From Bacteroidales bacterium (GTDB lineage Bacteria > Bacteroidota > Bacteroidia > Bacteroidales > Tenuifilaceae), in the NCBI GenBank assembly GCA_003818205.1, contig RPRQ01000014.1, positions 19,908-83,907 on the forward strand: a stretch of 64,000 nt of DNA, written 5' to 3'. Both the position numbers and the translations under genes were made by a program. The notes beneath the pieces are model-generated. The model saw only the letters and a list, made by a program, of their open reading frames with translations. It was not told where the DNA came from and did no database searches. Position 1 is the stretch's first letter, and each line of letters starts with the position of its first letter. Shown piece by piece: positions 55,225 to 64,000 of this stretch.

Positions 55225-56118
55225 TTAATTAGCTAGTTCTTCCTTTTTCAACATCTTCTTCCTACGCTTCATCTCTTTTCTTTTCTGTTGTTGATGCCTA
55301 ATAAAGTACTTCCACCCAAACCACCCTGCAGCACCAATCAACCAAAGTGGCCATAGCTTAATTAGGAAAAGGAAGAATGTAACAACTCCTCTCCATCCAG
55401 CGCTTATTGATTTTTTTAGCTGTTGGAAAAAACTTGGAAGTTTTTCAGCGATGTACTTGTATTCTAACGTTTCGTAAACGCTCAGGTTTATAGTGCTATA
55501 GCTAACCTGATGGGTTAGGTATTTTAGCCTGCCTTGAGTCGATTCAATTTCGGTTCTTATCTCACCAAGTTTTTGTTCAATCTTGAGCATATCCTCAATG
55601 GTATTGGCTCTTTTAAGTAGTTTCAGATAGGTTTGTTCAACTTTACGACTATTGCTAAGCCTCGACTCTACATCAATGTATTCTTCGGTTACATCCTGTG
55701 TTTCGATATTTTGGTAGTCAATCTTTTTGGCAATCCTCGATAGTTTGGCTAGCAATATATCAAATTGAATCGCAGGAACTTTGATGTTGATACTACTGCT
55801 AATTTGGGTTTCAGTATTCTGTAGGTTTTCGCTAACTATATAGGCGCTATACTCCTTTAATGCGCTATCAATAAGTTTTCGGCTTACAGACAGGTTCAAG
55901 ACCTCAATGTTAAGGAAGGCTGTTTTAATAATCTTCCTGTCGATGTTTGTATTTGCTACTGATTGAGGAGGGGGTGGAGGAGGTGCTTGTTCATCGAGCA
56001 TGGCGATAGACTCCGATTTCATATCCAGAGCCCTTGCCCCTCCGTTGTCGTAACTTTTAGAACTACAGCTGAACATAAGCGTAAGTCCAAAAAGAAGAAT
56101 AATTGAATTCGTTTTCAT
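55225..56118 (-). CDS. DUF4349-domain lipoprotein
   Basis: 297 residues. Signal peptide with lipobox LMFSCSSKS. After a Pro-rich stretch (QAPPPPPPQS) comes the DUF4349 domain: RKIIKTAFLNIEV..SVSRKLIDSALKEYSAYIVSE..SSINIKVPAIQFDILLAKLSRIAKKIDYQNIETQDVTEEYIDVESRLSN, a coiled-coil stretch, and a C-terminal membrane helix (VVTFFLFLIKLWPLWLIGAAGWFGW) with a basic tail. Both a lipid anchor and a membrane helix are predicted. Function unknown; members are envelope proteins. Confidence 0.88.
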   Translation of the reverse strand: MKTNSIILLFGLTLMFSCSSKSYDNGGARALDMKSESIAMLDEQAPPPPPPQSVANTNIDRKIIKTAFLNIEVLNLSVSRKLIDSALKEYSAYIVSENLQNTETQISSSINIKVPAIQFDILLAKLSRIAKKIDYQNIETQDVTEEYIDVESRLSNSRKVEQTYLKLLKRANTIEDMLKIEQKLGEIRTEIESTQGRLKYLTHQVSYSTINLSVYETLEYKYIAEKLPSFFQQLKKSISAGWRGVVTFFLFLIKLWPLWLIGAAGWFGWKYFIRHQQQKRKEMKRRKKMLKKEELAN

Positions 56119-56221
56119 ATTCTATTTGGTTTATTTGGTTTGAGTATATGATTGACTTCAGATTTCAGAACTTAGACACTGGCCATCAGACAATTTCTCA
56201 ACTGTTACCTGCCAGCTAATT

Positions 56222-56449
56222 TCAATCCCCTAACTCCTCATGAGCAATCACTTTAAACTTTTTTCCAGGAACTTCAATAGTATTCCCAGCTCTAATTTTG
56301 GCTCTTCGCCTTTTCTCAACAAACCCATCGACTTTTACAAGTCCATCATCTACCATAAGGTGGGCCATCCCTCCTGAGCTAACAAGTCTAAGCACCTTTA
56401 GTAGCTGGTCGAGTTGAATATATTCCTCTTTGAGTATAAACGATTCCAT
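56222..56449 (-). CDS. S4-domain RNA-binding protein (YbcJ/YaaA-like)
   Basis: 75 residues, essentially one S4 domain: EEYIQLDQLLKVLRLVSSGGMAHLMVDDGLVKVDGFVEKRRRAKIRAGNTIEV. Small stand-alone S4 proteins of this size (YbcJ, YaaA/RlbA groups) bind RNA and are linked to ribosome assembly or recombination. It lies between the POT transporter and the DUF4349 gene, leftward. Confidence 0.88.
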   Translation of the reverse strand: MESFILKEEYIQLDQLLKVLRLVSSGGMAHLMVDDGLVKVDGFVEKRRRAKIRAGNTIEVPGKKFKVIAHEELGD

Positions 56450-56474
56450 GTCAAATAATTTTATGTCAAGTTAC

Positions 56475-56501
56475 AAAAAAAACCACCCCGAAGGGTGGTT
56501 T
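56475..56501 (-). terminator. Terminator of the POT transporter gene
   Basis: AAACCACCC (56480-56488) pairs exactly with GGGTGGTTT (56493-56501) around a CGAA/TTCG tetraloop; eight T follow on the minus strand. Confidence 0.93.
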
Positions 56502-56524
56502 CTATTGTAACTATTTTAAAGTAT

Positions 56525-58507
56525 TTAGTTTGTTGCATGTTCAAGTTTCTTCATAATAGAGAAGATGAATGTTGCAGACAGCAGACAGCAGATTACTAGA
56601 ACGCCCCAGAAAGCGTAAAGAGGTAGCTCATCCCAGAACATTCCCATTATACCTACCAAGTAGTTACCTATAGCAGTTGCAGCTAACCAACCACCCTGCA
56701 TCATACCCTTGTACTGAGGAGGTGCTACCTTGGCTACAAACGATAACCCCATAGGGCTTAAGAATAGTTCGGCAATAGTAAGAACAAAGTAGGTGCCGAT
56801 TAGCCAATTCGGGGACACCAATACGTTGGAAATACCCTGTATATCGGATGGTGCTGGTAGCCCAAGTGATACAAAAAACAAAATAATAAAGCCTAATGCA
56901 GCGATAAGCATACCAAATCCAATTTTTTTAGGTGCAGAGGGCTCTGTCCCTTTATTGCCTAAATATGCAAAAAAGGCAACTGCGATTGGAGTTAGTAGCA
57001 CAATGAATAGAGGATTGAATTGCTGGAAGATTTGAGGGGTAATGTAAACAAGGCCTAGAGCATTTTTTACTACTATAAAGTAGTAAGCAATTAGACCAGT
57101 TAACCCGACAAGTGATAGTATTGTTCCCTGTTTTGGATTACGTTTGCCGCCAAATAACCCGATTGTTGATAGGTAGATGCCGTATGCGAAAACTATAAAC
57201 AACAGCAACGCAACAAGCGAAAACATCATATTATGCAATGAAGAAATAGAGCTAAATGTATAATCGCGGGCAAAGAATGTCATGCATAAGCCATTCTGAT
57301 GGAACGACATCCAAAAGAATATAACTACAAAGAATACAAGCAGCAATGCAATTACCCTTTCCTTAACTTGCTTTGGAGTTAGTATTACAACATCCGCTTT
57401 AATACCCGATGCCTGAGCGTCTTTAAGTTGCTGTTTATGAGTTTTATCAACCTCTTTCCACGTTTTCTTAAAGCCTAAAAATACCAAAACAGAGATAACA
57501 AGGCTTATACAAGCAATGCTAAAAGCAATGTTGTAGGATTTTGTTAATGATTTAACAACGTATTGTTTGGCAAAGTTAGATGAGAACTCTTCAGGGTTCT
57601 CTGAGTTTCCGTAAATTGCAGGGTCTTTAATCTCAATTCCTTTAATTTTTGCAGTTATTACCTCTTTCGCTTCTTTATCCTTTGGATCCTTGCTGTCGAG
57701 TAAACGATATTCTTTTACAGGTAATGTTTGAGAAGGATCTGTCAATAGTCCAGCAGCAGTTAGTTGGCATACGCCTGCTGCTTTTAGCTTAAATAGAGCT
57801 TTATCCCTATCTTCTTGAAAAAGAACCCCTTTTTTCTTTTTCATTTTATCTATAAAGCGAGTGCTATCTTTATGTGTTATTAAATCGCTTTTACCTTTAG
57901 TGATGTCGGCAATGAAAGTTACTTTATCTACAACCTTGTCATTCAATGCTACAAAGTTCTTAGGGATTGATGCATCGTAGGTGAATTTTTCCTTTGCAAG
58001 TATTGCATTATTAATGCTATTTGCTGCACTTGGAGCAAAGAACGCTCCAATGTTAATGAACATATAGAAGATTGAGAAAGCAATATCGCGTTTACCCTTA
58101 TAAACATTCGATTCGTAAAGATTCCCAACTAATGCTTGAAGATTCCCCTTGAAGAAACCTGTTCCTAGAGCAATTAATGCCAAGGCGCAAAACATAATGG
58201 TGTAACCAGCAGTATTGGGCTCTGTCGGAATCGCTAAAAGAAAATAACCACAAAACATTACAATAATTCCGAGTAGAATAGTTCTACCATATCCTAAAAC
58301 TTTATCGGCTATAATACCTCCAAATAAAGGGAGAAAGTAAACTAATGCTAAAAATGTCCCGTATATTATGCTTGTACTTGATGATGATAATCCAAACTTT
58401 GCTTGCATGTATAGAGCAAGAATGGCCAACATCGTGTAATATCCAAAGCGTTCGCCCATGTTAGCTATTGCTAGGACAATTAATCCTTTAGGATGGTTTT
58501 TAAACAT
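56525..58507 (-). CDS. POT-family proton-coupled peptide transporter
   Basis: 660 residues, longer than bacterial DtpA-type proteins (about 490-500). The N-terminal half has MGERFGYYTMLAILALYM (the ExxERFxYY motif, first helix) and GTGFFKGNLQALVGNLY, with GKRDIAFSIFYMFINIGAFFAP, all POT signatures. Between about residues 165 and 335 lies a hydrophilic insert of roughly 165 residues, rich in Lys and Asp, before the helix NIAFSIACISLVISVLVF. The C-terminal helices follow, with LSPMGLSFVAKVAPPQYKGMMQGGW. Imports di- and tripeptides with protons. Confidence 0.93.
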   Translation of the reverse strand: MFKNHPKGLIVLAIANMGERFGYYTMLAILALYMQAKFGLSSSSTSIIYGTFLALVYFLPLFGGIIADKVLGYGRTILLGIIVMFCGYFLLAIPTEPNTAGYTIMFCALALIALGTGFFKGNLQALVGNLYESNVYKGKRDIAFSIFYMFINIGAFFAPSAANSINNAILAKEKFTYDASIPKNFVALNDKVVDKVTFIADITKGKSDLITHKDSTRFIDKMKKKKGVLFQEDRDKALFKLKAAGVCQLTAAGLLTDPSQTLPVKEYRLLDSKDPKDKEAKEVITAKIKGIEIKDPAIYGNSENPEEFSSNFAKQYVVKSLTKSYNIAFSIACISLVISVLVFLGFKKTWKEVDKTHKQQLKDAQASGIKADVVILTPKQVKERVIALLLVFFVVIFFWMSFHQNGLCMTFFARDYTFSSISSLHNMMFSLVALLLFIVFAYGIYLSTIGLFGGKRNPKQGTILSLVGLTGLIAYYFIVVKNALGLVYITPQIFQQFNPLFIVLLTPIAVAFFAYLGNKGTEPSAPKKIGFGMLIAALGFIILFFVSLGLPAPSDIQGISNVLVSPNWLIGTYFVLTIAELFLSPMGLSFVAKVAPPQYKGMMQGGWLAATAIGNYLVGIMGMFWDELPLYAFWGVLVICCLLSATFIFSIMKKLEHATN

Positions 58508-58652
58508 AAATTATTGTTTTTGAGGGTTATTTAATTTAAATTCATTTTTTCCAAGTTGACAAATATAGAAAATATTTCAAACCAACCAATTTGATGTTTG
58601 ATATCATTGATAGTTTATTTTGTCTCAATATTTATTTATGCTCTAAAAACCT

Positions 58653-58660
58653 TACCTTTG
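58653..58660 (+). promoter_or_regulatory. -7 element of the NAD(P)HX repair gene
   Basis: TACCTTTG matches TAnnTTTG and lies 21 bases before ATG 58682, inside the longer open frame; this supports the downstream start. Confidence 0.5.
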
Positions 58661-58681
58661 TTTGGATGTATATTTTTGTTG

Positions 58682-60199
58682 ATGAAAATATTTTTAACAT
58701 CTCAAATTCGTGAAATCGATAAGCTCACCATTGAGACTGAGCCAATTTCTTCCATAAATCTTATGGAACGTGCTGCTGATGCTATTTTTCGATGGTTTGC
58801 TGAGAATATAAACTCTTCTTGCAAAGTTTACGTTTTTGCTGGATCAGGCAATAACGGAGGCGATGGGTTAGCTTTGGCACGAATGCTTATTGAGGTGGGG
58901 TACTCTGTATCTGTATGTCTGCTAGAATCAGCAAGCCTTTCAGCTGATTGCAAGGATAATCTTATACGTTTAAAAAGACAGGGGATTGTTATACCTTATA
59001 TTATAAATGGTGAGGTTGATTTTCCTGTTTTCGATTCCAACTCAGTTATCGTTGATGCGCTTTTTGGTTCGGGGCTAACAAGACCATTGGCTGGAGTATC
59101 AGCAAAACTCGTTGAATACATTAATAATAGCCAAGTACGAATAGTTGCCATCGATATGCCCTCTGGGCTATTGGGAGAGGAGAATCCTTTTCCTAACCAA
59201 AATTCAGCAGTAAAAGCATCAATAACTTTAACCTTGCAGTTCCCAAAACTTTGTTTTTTCTTTACCGAGAATAATCAGCATGTTGGCAAATTCGTTGTGC
59301 TACCCATTGGCCTTAACCCCGATTCTATTAGATCAACGTTAACTCATTACCAATATCTAGATATTTCTTCAGTCTCTTCAATTATTAGGAGTAGGAACAA
59401 CTTTAGCCATAAAGGGGATTATGGGCATTGCCTTATAATTGCAGGGAGCAAGGGGATGATGGGTGCTTCAGTCCTAGCATCAACCGCTTGCATAAAAACA
59501 GGTTCAGGGTTGGTTACCGCACATGTCCCCAAAATTGGTGGTTCTATCTTCCAACAATCAATTCCTGAGATTATGGTTGAGGAGGATAACGATGATCTTT
59601 GTTTTACAGCAGTGAATTCAATAGCCAAGTATGCTGCAATTGCTATTGGACCTGGTCTAGGAAAAGCACCTGCGACTATCGATGGATTTACTAGGCTAAT
59701 CAAGAATGTAAAACATCCCATTATTATTGATGCCGATGCTTTGAATATCATCGCTGAGAATCAGAATTTATTCGATTCAATCCCTGCCATGTCTATTTTA
59801 ACCCCTCATCCTAGAGAATTTGACCGATTGTTCGGTGAGTCCGAATCGGGTTATCAAAGGTTATTGCGAGCCATTGAGAAGGCTGCTCAGCATAACATGG
59901 TTATTGTATTGAAAGGTGCTCATACCCAGATTGTTTGTCCCGATGGGAGTGTTTTCTTCAACTCAACGGGTAACCCTGGAATGGCAACAGGCGGGAGCGG
60001 GGATGTGTTAACAGGAATTATTACTTCTCTTCTTGGTCAAGGGTATGATTCTGTAAGTTCATCTATATTAGGCGTATATCTCCATGGGCTTGCAGGCGAT
60101 CTTGCTGCCCAAAAGAGAGGGATGGAATCTTTAACTGCTTCTGATATAATAAGACACATCGGCGATGCGTTTAACGTTATTAATACGATGAGAAAATGA
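58682..60199 (+). CDS. nnr: Bifunctional NAD(P)HX epimerase / ADP-dependent dehydratase
   Basis: 505 residues from ATG 58682; a frame from 58598 would add a hydrophobic leader that lies upstream of the promoter element. The N-terminal YjeF-type epimerase has SGNNGGDGLALARMLIEVGY and VDALFGSGL; the C-terminal dehydratase (ribokinase-like) has HKGDYGHCLIIAGSKGMMGA, IIDADALNII, LTPHPREFDRLFG and NPGMATGGSGDVLTGII. The enzyme repairs hydrated NADH and NADPH. It overlaps the following gene by 4 bases (ATGA). Confidence 0.95.
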   Translation: MKIFLTSQIREIDKLTIETEPISSINLMERAADAIFRWFAENINSSCKVYVFAGSGNNGGDGLALARMLIEVGYSVSVCLLESASLSADCKDNLIRLKRQGIVIPYIINGEVDFPVFDSNSVIVDALFGSGLTRPLAGVSAKLVEYINNSQVRIVAIDMPSGLLGEENPFPNQNSAVKASITLTLQFPKLCFFFTENNQHVGKFVVLPIGLNPDSIRSTLTHYQYLDISSVSSIIRSRNNFSHKGDYGHCLIIAGSKGMMGASVLASTACIKTGSGLVTAHVPKIGGSIFQQSIPEIMVEEDNDDLCFTAVNSIAKYAAIAIGPGLGKAPATIDGFTRLIKNVKHPIIIDADALNIIAENQNLFDSIPAMSILTPHPREFDRLFGESESGYQRLLRAIEKAAQHNMVIVLKGAHTQIVCPDGSVFFNSTGNPGMATGGSGDVLTGIITSLLGQGYDSVSSSILGVYLHGLAGDLAAQKRGMESLTASDIIRHIGDAFNVINTMRK

Positions 60200-61329
60200 A
60201 TAAAAGAATTTTAATAATCTTTACAATTGCGCTTTTTGTTTCATGTAGCAAAAAACCAATACAGATAGTTTCTGCTGAAAGCGCAGCTGTTTTGAGTACA
60301 AACGGATTGGTTTATGCACTACCTCGAACTGTTTTAAAGATAAAGGTTGATGCCATTAAAACCACTATCGTACCCGGTCCTTACTGCCGATTTGCCCAAA
60401 AGTATCTTGGAATTTTAGATGTCCCAGTGAAAAAAGTCGATGAATGGAGGATTAGCAATGTTGATGTTTCAACCGCATTAGAATCTGATCCATCTGCCTT
60501 ATATGCTGCCACGCCTGGTGATGACACAAAAATTGATTTTTTGAAAATTTACAGTAAAGGCCTAATAATCCCAATTTCTGGTTTCGGTGTCAGTTCAACC
60601 ACTATAAAAGATATTAAAACTATCGATACCGATGGGGAAACATACTTTACTGATCTCTCAATATCCCCATTTATTGCATCCGAGAAAACGACCTATTACT
60701 CAAAGATTAAGCACGATAGCGTTTTTGTAAGAGTGCCGATTCAGAAGGAAATGATTGTGGAGAAGAACGTTGAGGAGAAGGCTCGCGATGCTGCCGATTA
60801 TATCTTTATGCTTCGTAAACGTCGCTCCGATTTCCTCTCCGTTGATGCTGATCATAATCTAAATGGGGAAGGATTAAAAATTGCCTTGGATGAGATAAGC
60901 CGTTTGGAACATGAGTACCTTAGCCTTTTTATTGGAAAATCTTTCAATGAGTCATCTACTCATTTTTTCGAATATGTTCCAAACCAAGTTGAAGGTGAAT
61001 CATCAATCTTATTCCGATTCTCAGGCGTTAAAGGTGTTTTAGCATCTTCCGATTTAAGTGGAAATCCAATTTTACTTAAAACTTTACCTGAATCAATCCC
61101 TGAATCATATGATATCTTTTTTAGGAGTATAAGTATGGAAAAGGATAAACCCTTGAAGGAAGTAATCTACTACAGAATTCCAACAACAACCGTTGTTAGC
61201 CTATCCGATGGCAAAGCTGAACTACTAACCCGCCGAATATCAATTTGTCAGTACGGCCCTTTAGTCAGGATGCCGATAAAGTATATGGTAAAAGACTCAG
61301 ACCTTATCGAATTCTCTGGTGTTAAGTAA
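60196..61329 (+). CDS. DUF4831-family lipoprotein
   Basis: 377 residues. Signal peptide with lipobox ALFVSCSKKP. The N-terminal region AVLSTNGLVYALPRTVLKIKVDAIKTTIVPGPYCRFAQKYLGI and later ARDAADYIFMLRKRRSDFLS match the DUF4831 family, found mainly in Bacteroidota. Function unknown. It overlaps nnr by 4 bases and so is coupled to it, an association seen in several Bacteroidota. Confidence 0.88.
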   Translation: MNKRILIIFTIALFVSCSKKPIQIVSAESAAVLSTNGLVYALPRTVLKIKVDAIKTTIVPGPYCRFAQKYLGILDVPVKKVDEWRISNVDVSTALESDPSALYAATPGDDTKIDFLKIYSKGLIIPISGFGVSSTTIKDIKTIDTDGETYFTDLSISPFIASEKTTYYSKIKHDSVFVRVPIQKEMIVEKNVEEKARDAADYIFMLRKRRSDFLSVDADHNLNGEGLKIALDEISRLEHEYLSLFIGKSFNESSTHFFEYVPNQVEGESSILFRFSGVKGVLASSDLSGNPILLKTLPESIPESYDIFFRSISMEKDKPLKEVIYYRIPTTTVVSLSDGKAELLTRRISICQYGPLVRMPIKYMVKDSDLIEFSGVK

Positions 61330-61441
61330 AAGTTAGAAAGGATTGATTATAAATCAAATTGCCAAATCAACAGAGGCAAGTTGTTTCAAGTACCTTCTTG
61401 TATTATTCACTGTGATTCGATGCCTCTGTGTGTTGTGTCTT

Positions 61442-61978
61442 TTATTTCTTTAGTTTACTCACAAACTTGGCTTTAAAATCTTCCCACTTGGTTGTTTTGT
61501 AATGGTCTTCACCAAAGAAAACAAGAATTGGTTCAATATCTGCAGGTGCATTATAGCCTGGAACCGCTGTTAGTAGATTATTCTCACCATCCATGTATGC
61601 TACCGATGGGTACGACATTTTGCCGCTAAGCAATGCCGCTGCAAAATCATGAGGTGAGCGTGTTTCTGTCCCCTTGTTTTTATATACAGTCCCTTTATAG
61701 GTTATATCCTGCTTCTGTTCTGCGTTTAGCTTAACAGGATAGTAGTACTTATTCAGATATTCTGCTATTTGGGGGTTGTTAAAAGTGTTTTTATCCATCG
61801 TTTTGCACCATCCGCACCAATCGGTATATACATCAACGAAAATCTTTTTTGGATTTTTCTCATTCAACTTCATAGCCTCCTCAATATTGTACCACTTAAC
61901 TAGCGATGACTCTGCTTGCGATTGAGCGTTATAGCTGATTGCTAGAATGATAAAACTAATAATGAATTGCTTTTTCAT
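61442..61978 (-). CDS. Secreted thioredoxin-fold protein
   Basis: 178 residues from ATG 61978; the longer frame would cross the -7 element. Signal peptide KKQFIISFIILAISYNAQSQ. Active-site motif WCGWCKTMD in FVDVYTDWCGWCKTMDKNTFNN, followed by YYPVKLNAEQ and a YPSVAYMDGENNLL strand (the cis-Pro region). A DUF255/thioredoxin_7-like periplasmic disulfide reductase or oxidase is likely. The opposite strand carries the DUF4831 gene, which converges on it. Confidence 0.9.
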   Translation of the reverse strand: MKKQFIISFIILAISYNAQSQAESSLVKWYNIEEAMKLNEKNPKKIFVDVYTDWCGWCKTMDKNTFNNPQIAEYLNKYYYPVKLNAEQKQDITYKGTVYKNKGTETRSPHDFAAALLSGKMSYPSVAYMDGENNLLTAVPGYNAPADIEPILVFFGEDHYKTTKWEDFKAKFVSKLKK

Positions 61979-62002
61979 ATCGTGTTCTTTAAAAAATGAA
62001 TA

Positions 62003-62010
62003 CAAATATA
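62003..62010 (-). promoter_or_regulatory. -7 element of the thioredoxin-like gene
   Basis: Minus strand reads TATATTTG, an exact -7 match, 25 bases before ATG 61978. Confidence 0.5.
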
Positions 62011-62164
62011 CAAATAACCTAATGCTAGGTATTGGTTTCATAACAATTAACTCGTAGTTTTAGTTTAACGCTTATTTTAATTGTTTTGCGATTTCTGTAA
62101 AATAACAATATCTTTAATGGCCAATTGGCGGAATTTTAATGTAATTAATTTAATATAAATCATC

Positions 62165-63625
62165 ATGAGTAAAGAAATTCAAAACCTAAAACCAGAAGCG
62201 ATCTGGAAACATTTTTATAGCTTAACCCAAATCCCTCGACCTTCAAAAAGTGAGCAGGCATCAGTTGATTTTGTCAAAAAATTTGCTACGGATTTAAAGT
62301 TAGAAACAATAGTCGATGAGGTTGGGAATGTTATTGTTCGTAAACCTGCTACTCCTGGTATGGAAGACAGAAAAGGTGTTGTCCTTCAAGGTCACCTCGA
62401 CATGGTTCCCCAAAAGAATAGCGATACAAAGCACGATTTTGAGAAAGATCCTATCGATGCATATGTTGATGGTGAATGGGTGAAGGCCAGAGGTACTACT
62501 CTTGGTGCTGATAATGGAATTGGTGTTGCCGCTGCATTAGCAGTTCTAGAATCAAAAAATTTGGTTCATGGTCCCATCGAAGCATTGTTTACAATTGATG
62601 AGGAAACTGGAATGACAGGCGCTTTTGGCTTAAAGGCTGGCGTTCTTAAAGGTGATATTCTTATGAATCTTGATTCTGAGGATGAAGGCGAACTATATGT
62701 TGGTTGTGCTGGTGGTTTAGACGCTAATATTAAATATGAGTTTATACCTACTCCAGTTCCTTCAGGAATGGTTGCTTATAAACTTGTTATTAAAGGGCTT
62801 AAAGGCGGTCACTCTGGACTAGACATCGTTCTTGGACGAGGAAACTCTATCAAACTACTTTTCCGTTTTATGTACGTTGTTGAGAAGAGCTTAGGCGCTC
62901 GCCTAGCTTCAATTGATGGTGGTAGCTTGAGAAATGCAATTCCCCGTGAAGCTATTGCTGTTGTTGTTGTTCCTTCTTCAAAAGCTAGTGATTTTGAAAA
63001 AGAGGTAAAAGCATACCTTAATATATATAGGTCCGAATTCTCAATGACAGAACCTGATTTATCGTTCGCTGCTGAGAAAACGGATATGCCTTCAACCCTA
63101 ATTGATGAAAAAACTCAGTTCAATCTTATTCGAGCTGCTTTTGGTTGCCCCAATGGCGTTGTTCGTATGAGCGATGCAGTTCCAGGTTTGGTTGAGACTT
63201 CAAATAATCTGGCTCGCGTATATAGCGAAGGTAATTTTATTCATGCTGCTTGTTTGCTTCGTAGTTCGGTTGATTCAGCAAAAGATGCCTTAGCCGATAA
63301 GGTCGCATCGGTTTTTGAACTATCTGGTGGACAAGTTGTATTCTCAGGTGGATACCCAGGTTGGAAACCCAATCCAGCATCACCTATTCTTAAAGCAATG
63401 CTCGAGATTTATAAGAATAAGTATGGTAAAACACCTGAGGTTAAAGCAATTCATGCCGGATTAGAGTGTGGTCTGCTTGGTGGTGTTTATCCAAATTGGG
63501 ATATGATCTCATTTGGTCCAACCATTCGCTTTCCGCATTCTCCTGATGAGAAAGTAAATATTGAAACCGTAGGTAAGTTCTGGGATTTTCTTGTTGAGGT
63601 ATTAAAAGAGGTTCCAAAAAAATAG
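62165..63625 (+). CDS. pepD: Aminoacyl-histidine dipeptidase (peptidase D)
   Basis: 486 residues. M20 metal-site pattern: His and Asp in LQGHLDMVPQ, bridging Asp in LGADNGIG, Glu pair in TIDEETGMTGAFG, later Asp in NLDSEDEG and C-terminal His in IHAGLECG. PepD cleaves Xaa-His dipeptides such as carnosine. Length matches E. coli PepD (485). It has its own terminator. Confidence 0.97.
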   Translation: MSKEIQNLKPEAIWKHFYSLTQIPRPSKSEQASVDFVKKFATDLKLETIVDEVGNVIVRKPATPGMEDRKGVVLQGHLDMVPQKNSDTKHDFEKDPIDAYVDGEWVKARGTTLGADNGIGVAAALAVLESKNLVHGPIEALFTIDEETGMTGAFGLKAGVLKGDILMNLDSEDEGELYVGCAGGLDANIKYEFIPTPVPSGMVAYKLVIKGLKGGHSGLDIVLGRGNSIKLLFRFMYVVEKSLGARLASIDGGSLRNAIPREAIAVVVVPSSKASDFEKEVKAYLNIYRSEFSMTEPDLSFAAEKTDMPSTLIDEKTQFNLIRAAFGCPNGVVRMSDAVPGLVETSNNLARVYSEGNFIHAACLLRSSVDSAKDALADKVASVFELSGGQVVFSGGYPGWKPNPASPILKAMLEIYKNKYGKTPEVKAIHAGLECGLLGGVYPNWDMISFGPTIRFPHSPDEKVNIETVGKFWDFLVEVLKEVPKK

Positions 63626-63652
63626 GTATCCCTTTATGTTTTATTGAATTTG

Positions 63653-63684
63653 AAACGAGGCAATTTCCATTGACCTCGTTTCTT
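63653..63684 (+). terminator. pepD terminator
   Basis: AAACGAGG (63653-63660) pairs with CCTCGTTT (63674-63681), extended inside by CAAT/ATTG across one bulge, followed by a T-rich CTTATTGTTT. Confidence 0.8.
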
Positions 63685-63852
63685 ATTGTTTAAAAGGATA
63701 AAATCAGTGGGTATTCAATTTGGTTTTTGTTAATCGCTGGGTAGTATTCCCCTAATTTCAAATTTTTTCAATACGTTTTTTCCTACGTAAAATATTAGTT
63801 CGCATTGAGTTATATTTTGAGTGAAAATTATTTTGAAAAAGATGAGAAAAAA

Positions 63853-63885
63853 TTTGGTGTTTTTAAATTAAAGATTCTATATTTG
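63853..63885 (+). promoter_or_regulatory. Strong promoter near right edge, first of two
   Basis: TTTG (63853-63856), 21 bases, TATATTTG (63878-63885): an exact consensus match. The expected transcript begins with a small hairpin, CTTTACG (63892-63898) pairing with CGTAAGG. No frame follows within the window. Confidence 0.65.
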
Positions 63886-63969
63886 CACCCGCTTTACGGA
63901 GGTACGGCGTAAGGGAATCGGGGGTTTGAGGGGGGCGAAGAAATATTTTCAAAAAAGATTGCCCCGGAG

Positions 63970-63999
63970 TTGGAGAAGACGAAAAGATGATTACCTTTG
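63970..63999 (+). promoter_or_regulatory. Strong promoter at right edge, second of two
   Basis: TTGG (63970-63973), 18 bases, TACCTTTG (63992-63999). Tandem promoters of this form with G+C-rich leader are common before rRNA and tRNA operons in Bacteroidota; the gene itself is outside the window. Confidence 0.55.
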
Positions 64000-64000
64000 C

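Overview
The window looks like chromosomal DNA from a member of the Bacteroidota, probably an environmental relative of Bacteroidales/Marinilabiliales (order-level placement is a guess). The evidence is the AT-rich sequence, the many Bacteroidota-type promoters (TTTG, about 17-21 bases, then TAnnTTTG), weak or absent Shine-Dalgarno sites, and typical gene families: fused ribBA, tandem YjgP/YjgQ permeases, TPR histidine kinases, DUF4831, LuxC-type acyl-CoA reductase and a pRiA4b ORF-3-like protein.

Layout. 1-2.3 kb: accessory segment with a truncated MNT nucleotidyltransferase and an OLD-like ABC ATPase with a TOPRIM-like tail. 2.3-8.2 kb: housekeeping genes (rsgA, a FabH-type synthase, FSA-type transaldolase, a Sua5/YciO protein) and an unusual fusion of a CRP-like cyclic-nucleotide-binding domain to aspartase. 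8.3-12.8 kb: a divergent locus pairing a NACHT/STAND-type NTPase with an operon of an unknown protein, a 40-residue membrane peptide and a trypsin-fold protein whose catalytic His appears lost. 12.8-20.5 kb: BadF-type sugar kinase, orphan solute-binding lipoprotein, miaA, acyl-CoA reductase, MacB/FtsX-like permease. 20.5-24.4 kb: lipoprotein, an IS3-family insertion sequence with an A8 frameshift site, and gapA. 24.5-34.2 kb: xseB, two TPR histidine kinases, xseA, a MORN-like protein and dnaK. 34.6-39.3 kb: panB, a pseudouridine synthase and a REC-PAS-adenylate cyclase in one operon, then cdd and a glucosaminidase-LysM protein.

39.35-43.5 kb: an IetAS-like anti-phage module (AAA+ ATPase plus subtilase) inserted between the LysM gene and fmt. 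It is bracketed by directly repeated covarying hairpins and by inverted 20-bp core sites, one of which ends a roughly 130-base folded element. 43.5-51.8 kb: fmt, ribBA, two glycosyltransferases, a tandem duplication of an LptF/LptG-family permease, and a START-like protein. 52.1 kb: tRNA with CAT anticodon. 52.3-56 kb: SPFH protein, a small orphan beta-rich protein and about 2 kb of palindrome-rich noncoding DNA. 56-63.6 kb: DUF4349 lipoprotein, S4 protein, POT peptide transporter, NAD(P)HX repair enzyme, DUF4831 lipoprotein, thioredoxin-like protein and pepD. Two strong tandem promoters point out of the right edge, probably to a stable-RNA operon or another highly expressed gene.

The three most interesting places are the STAND NTPase/pseudoprotease locus, the structured borders of the IetAS cassette, and the aspartase fused to a cyclic-nucleotide-binding domain in a genome segment that also encodes an adenylate cyclase. 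All assignments rest on reading motifs; no database search was done.
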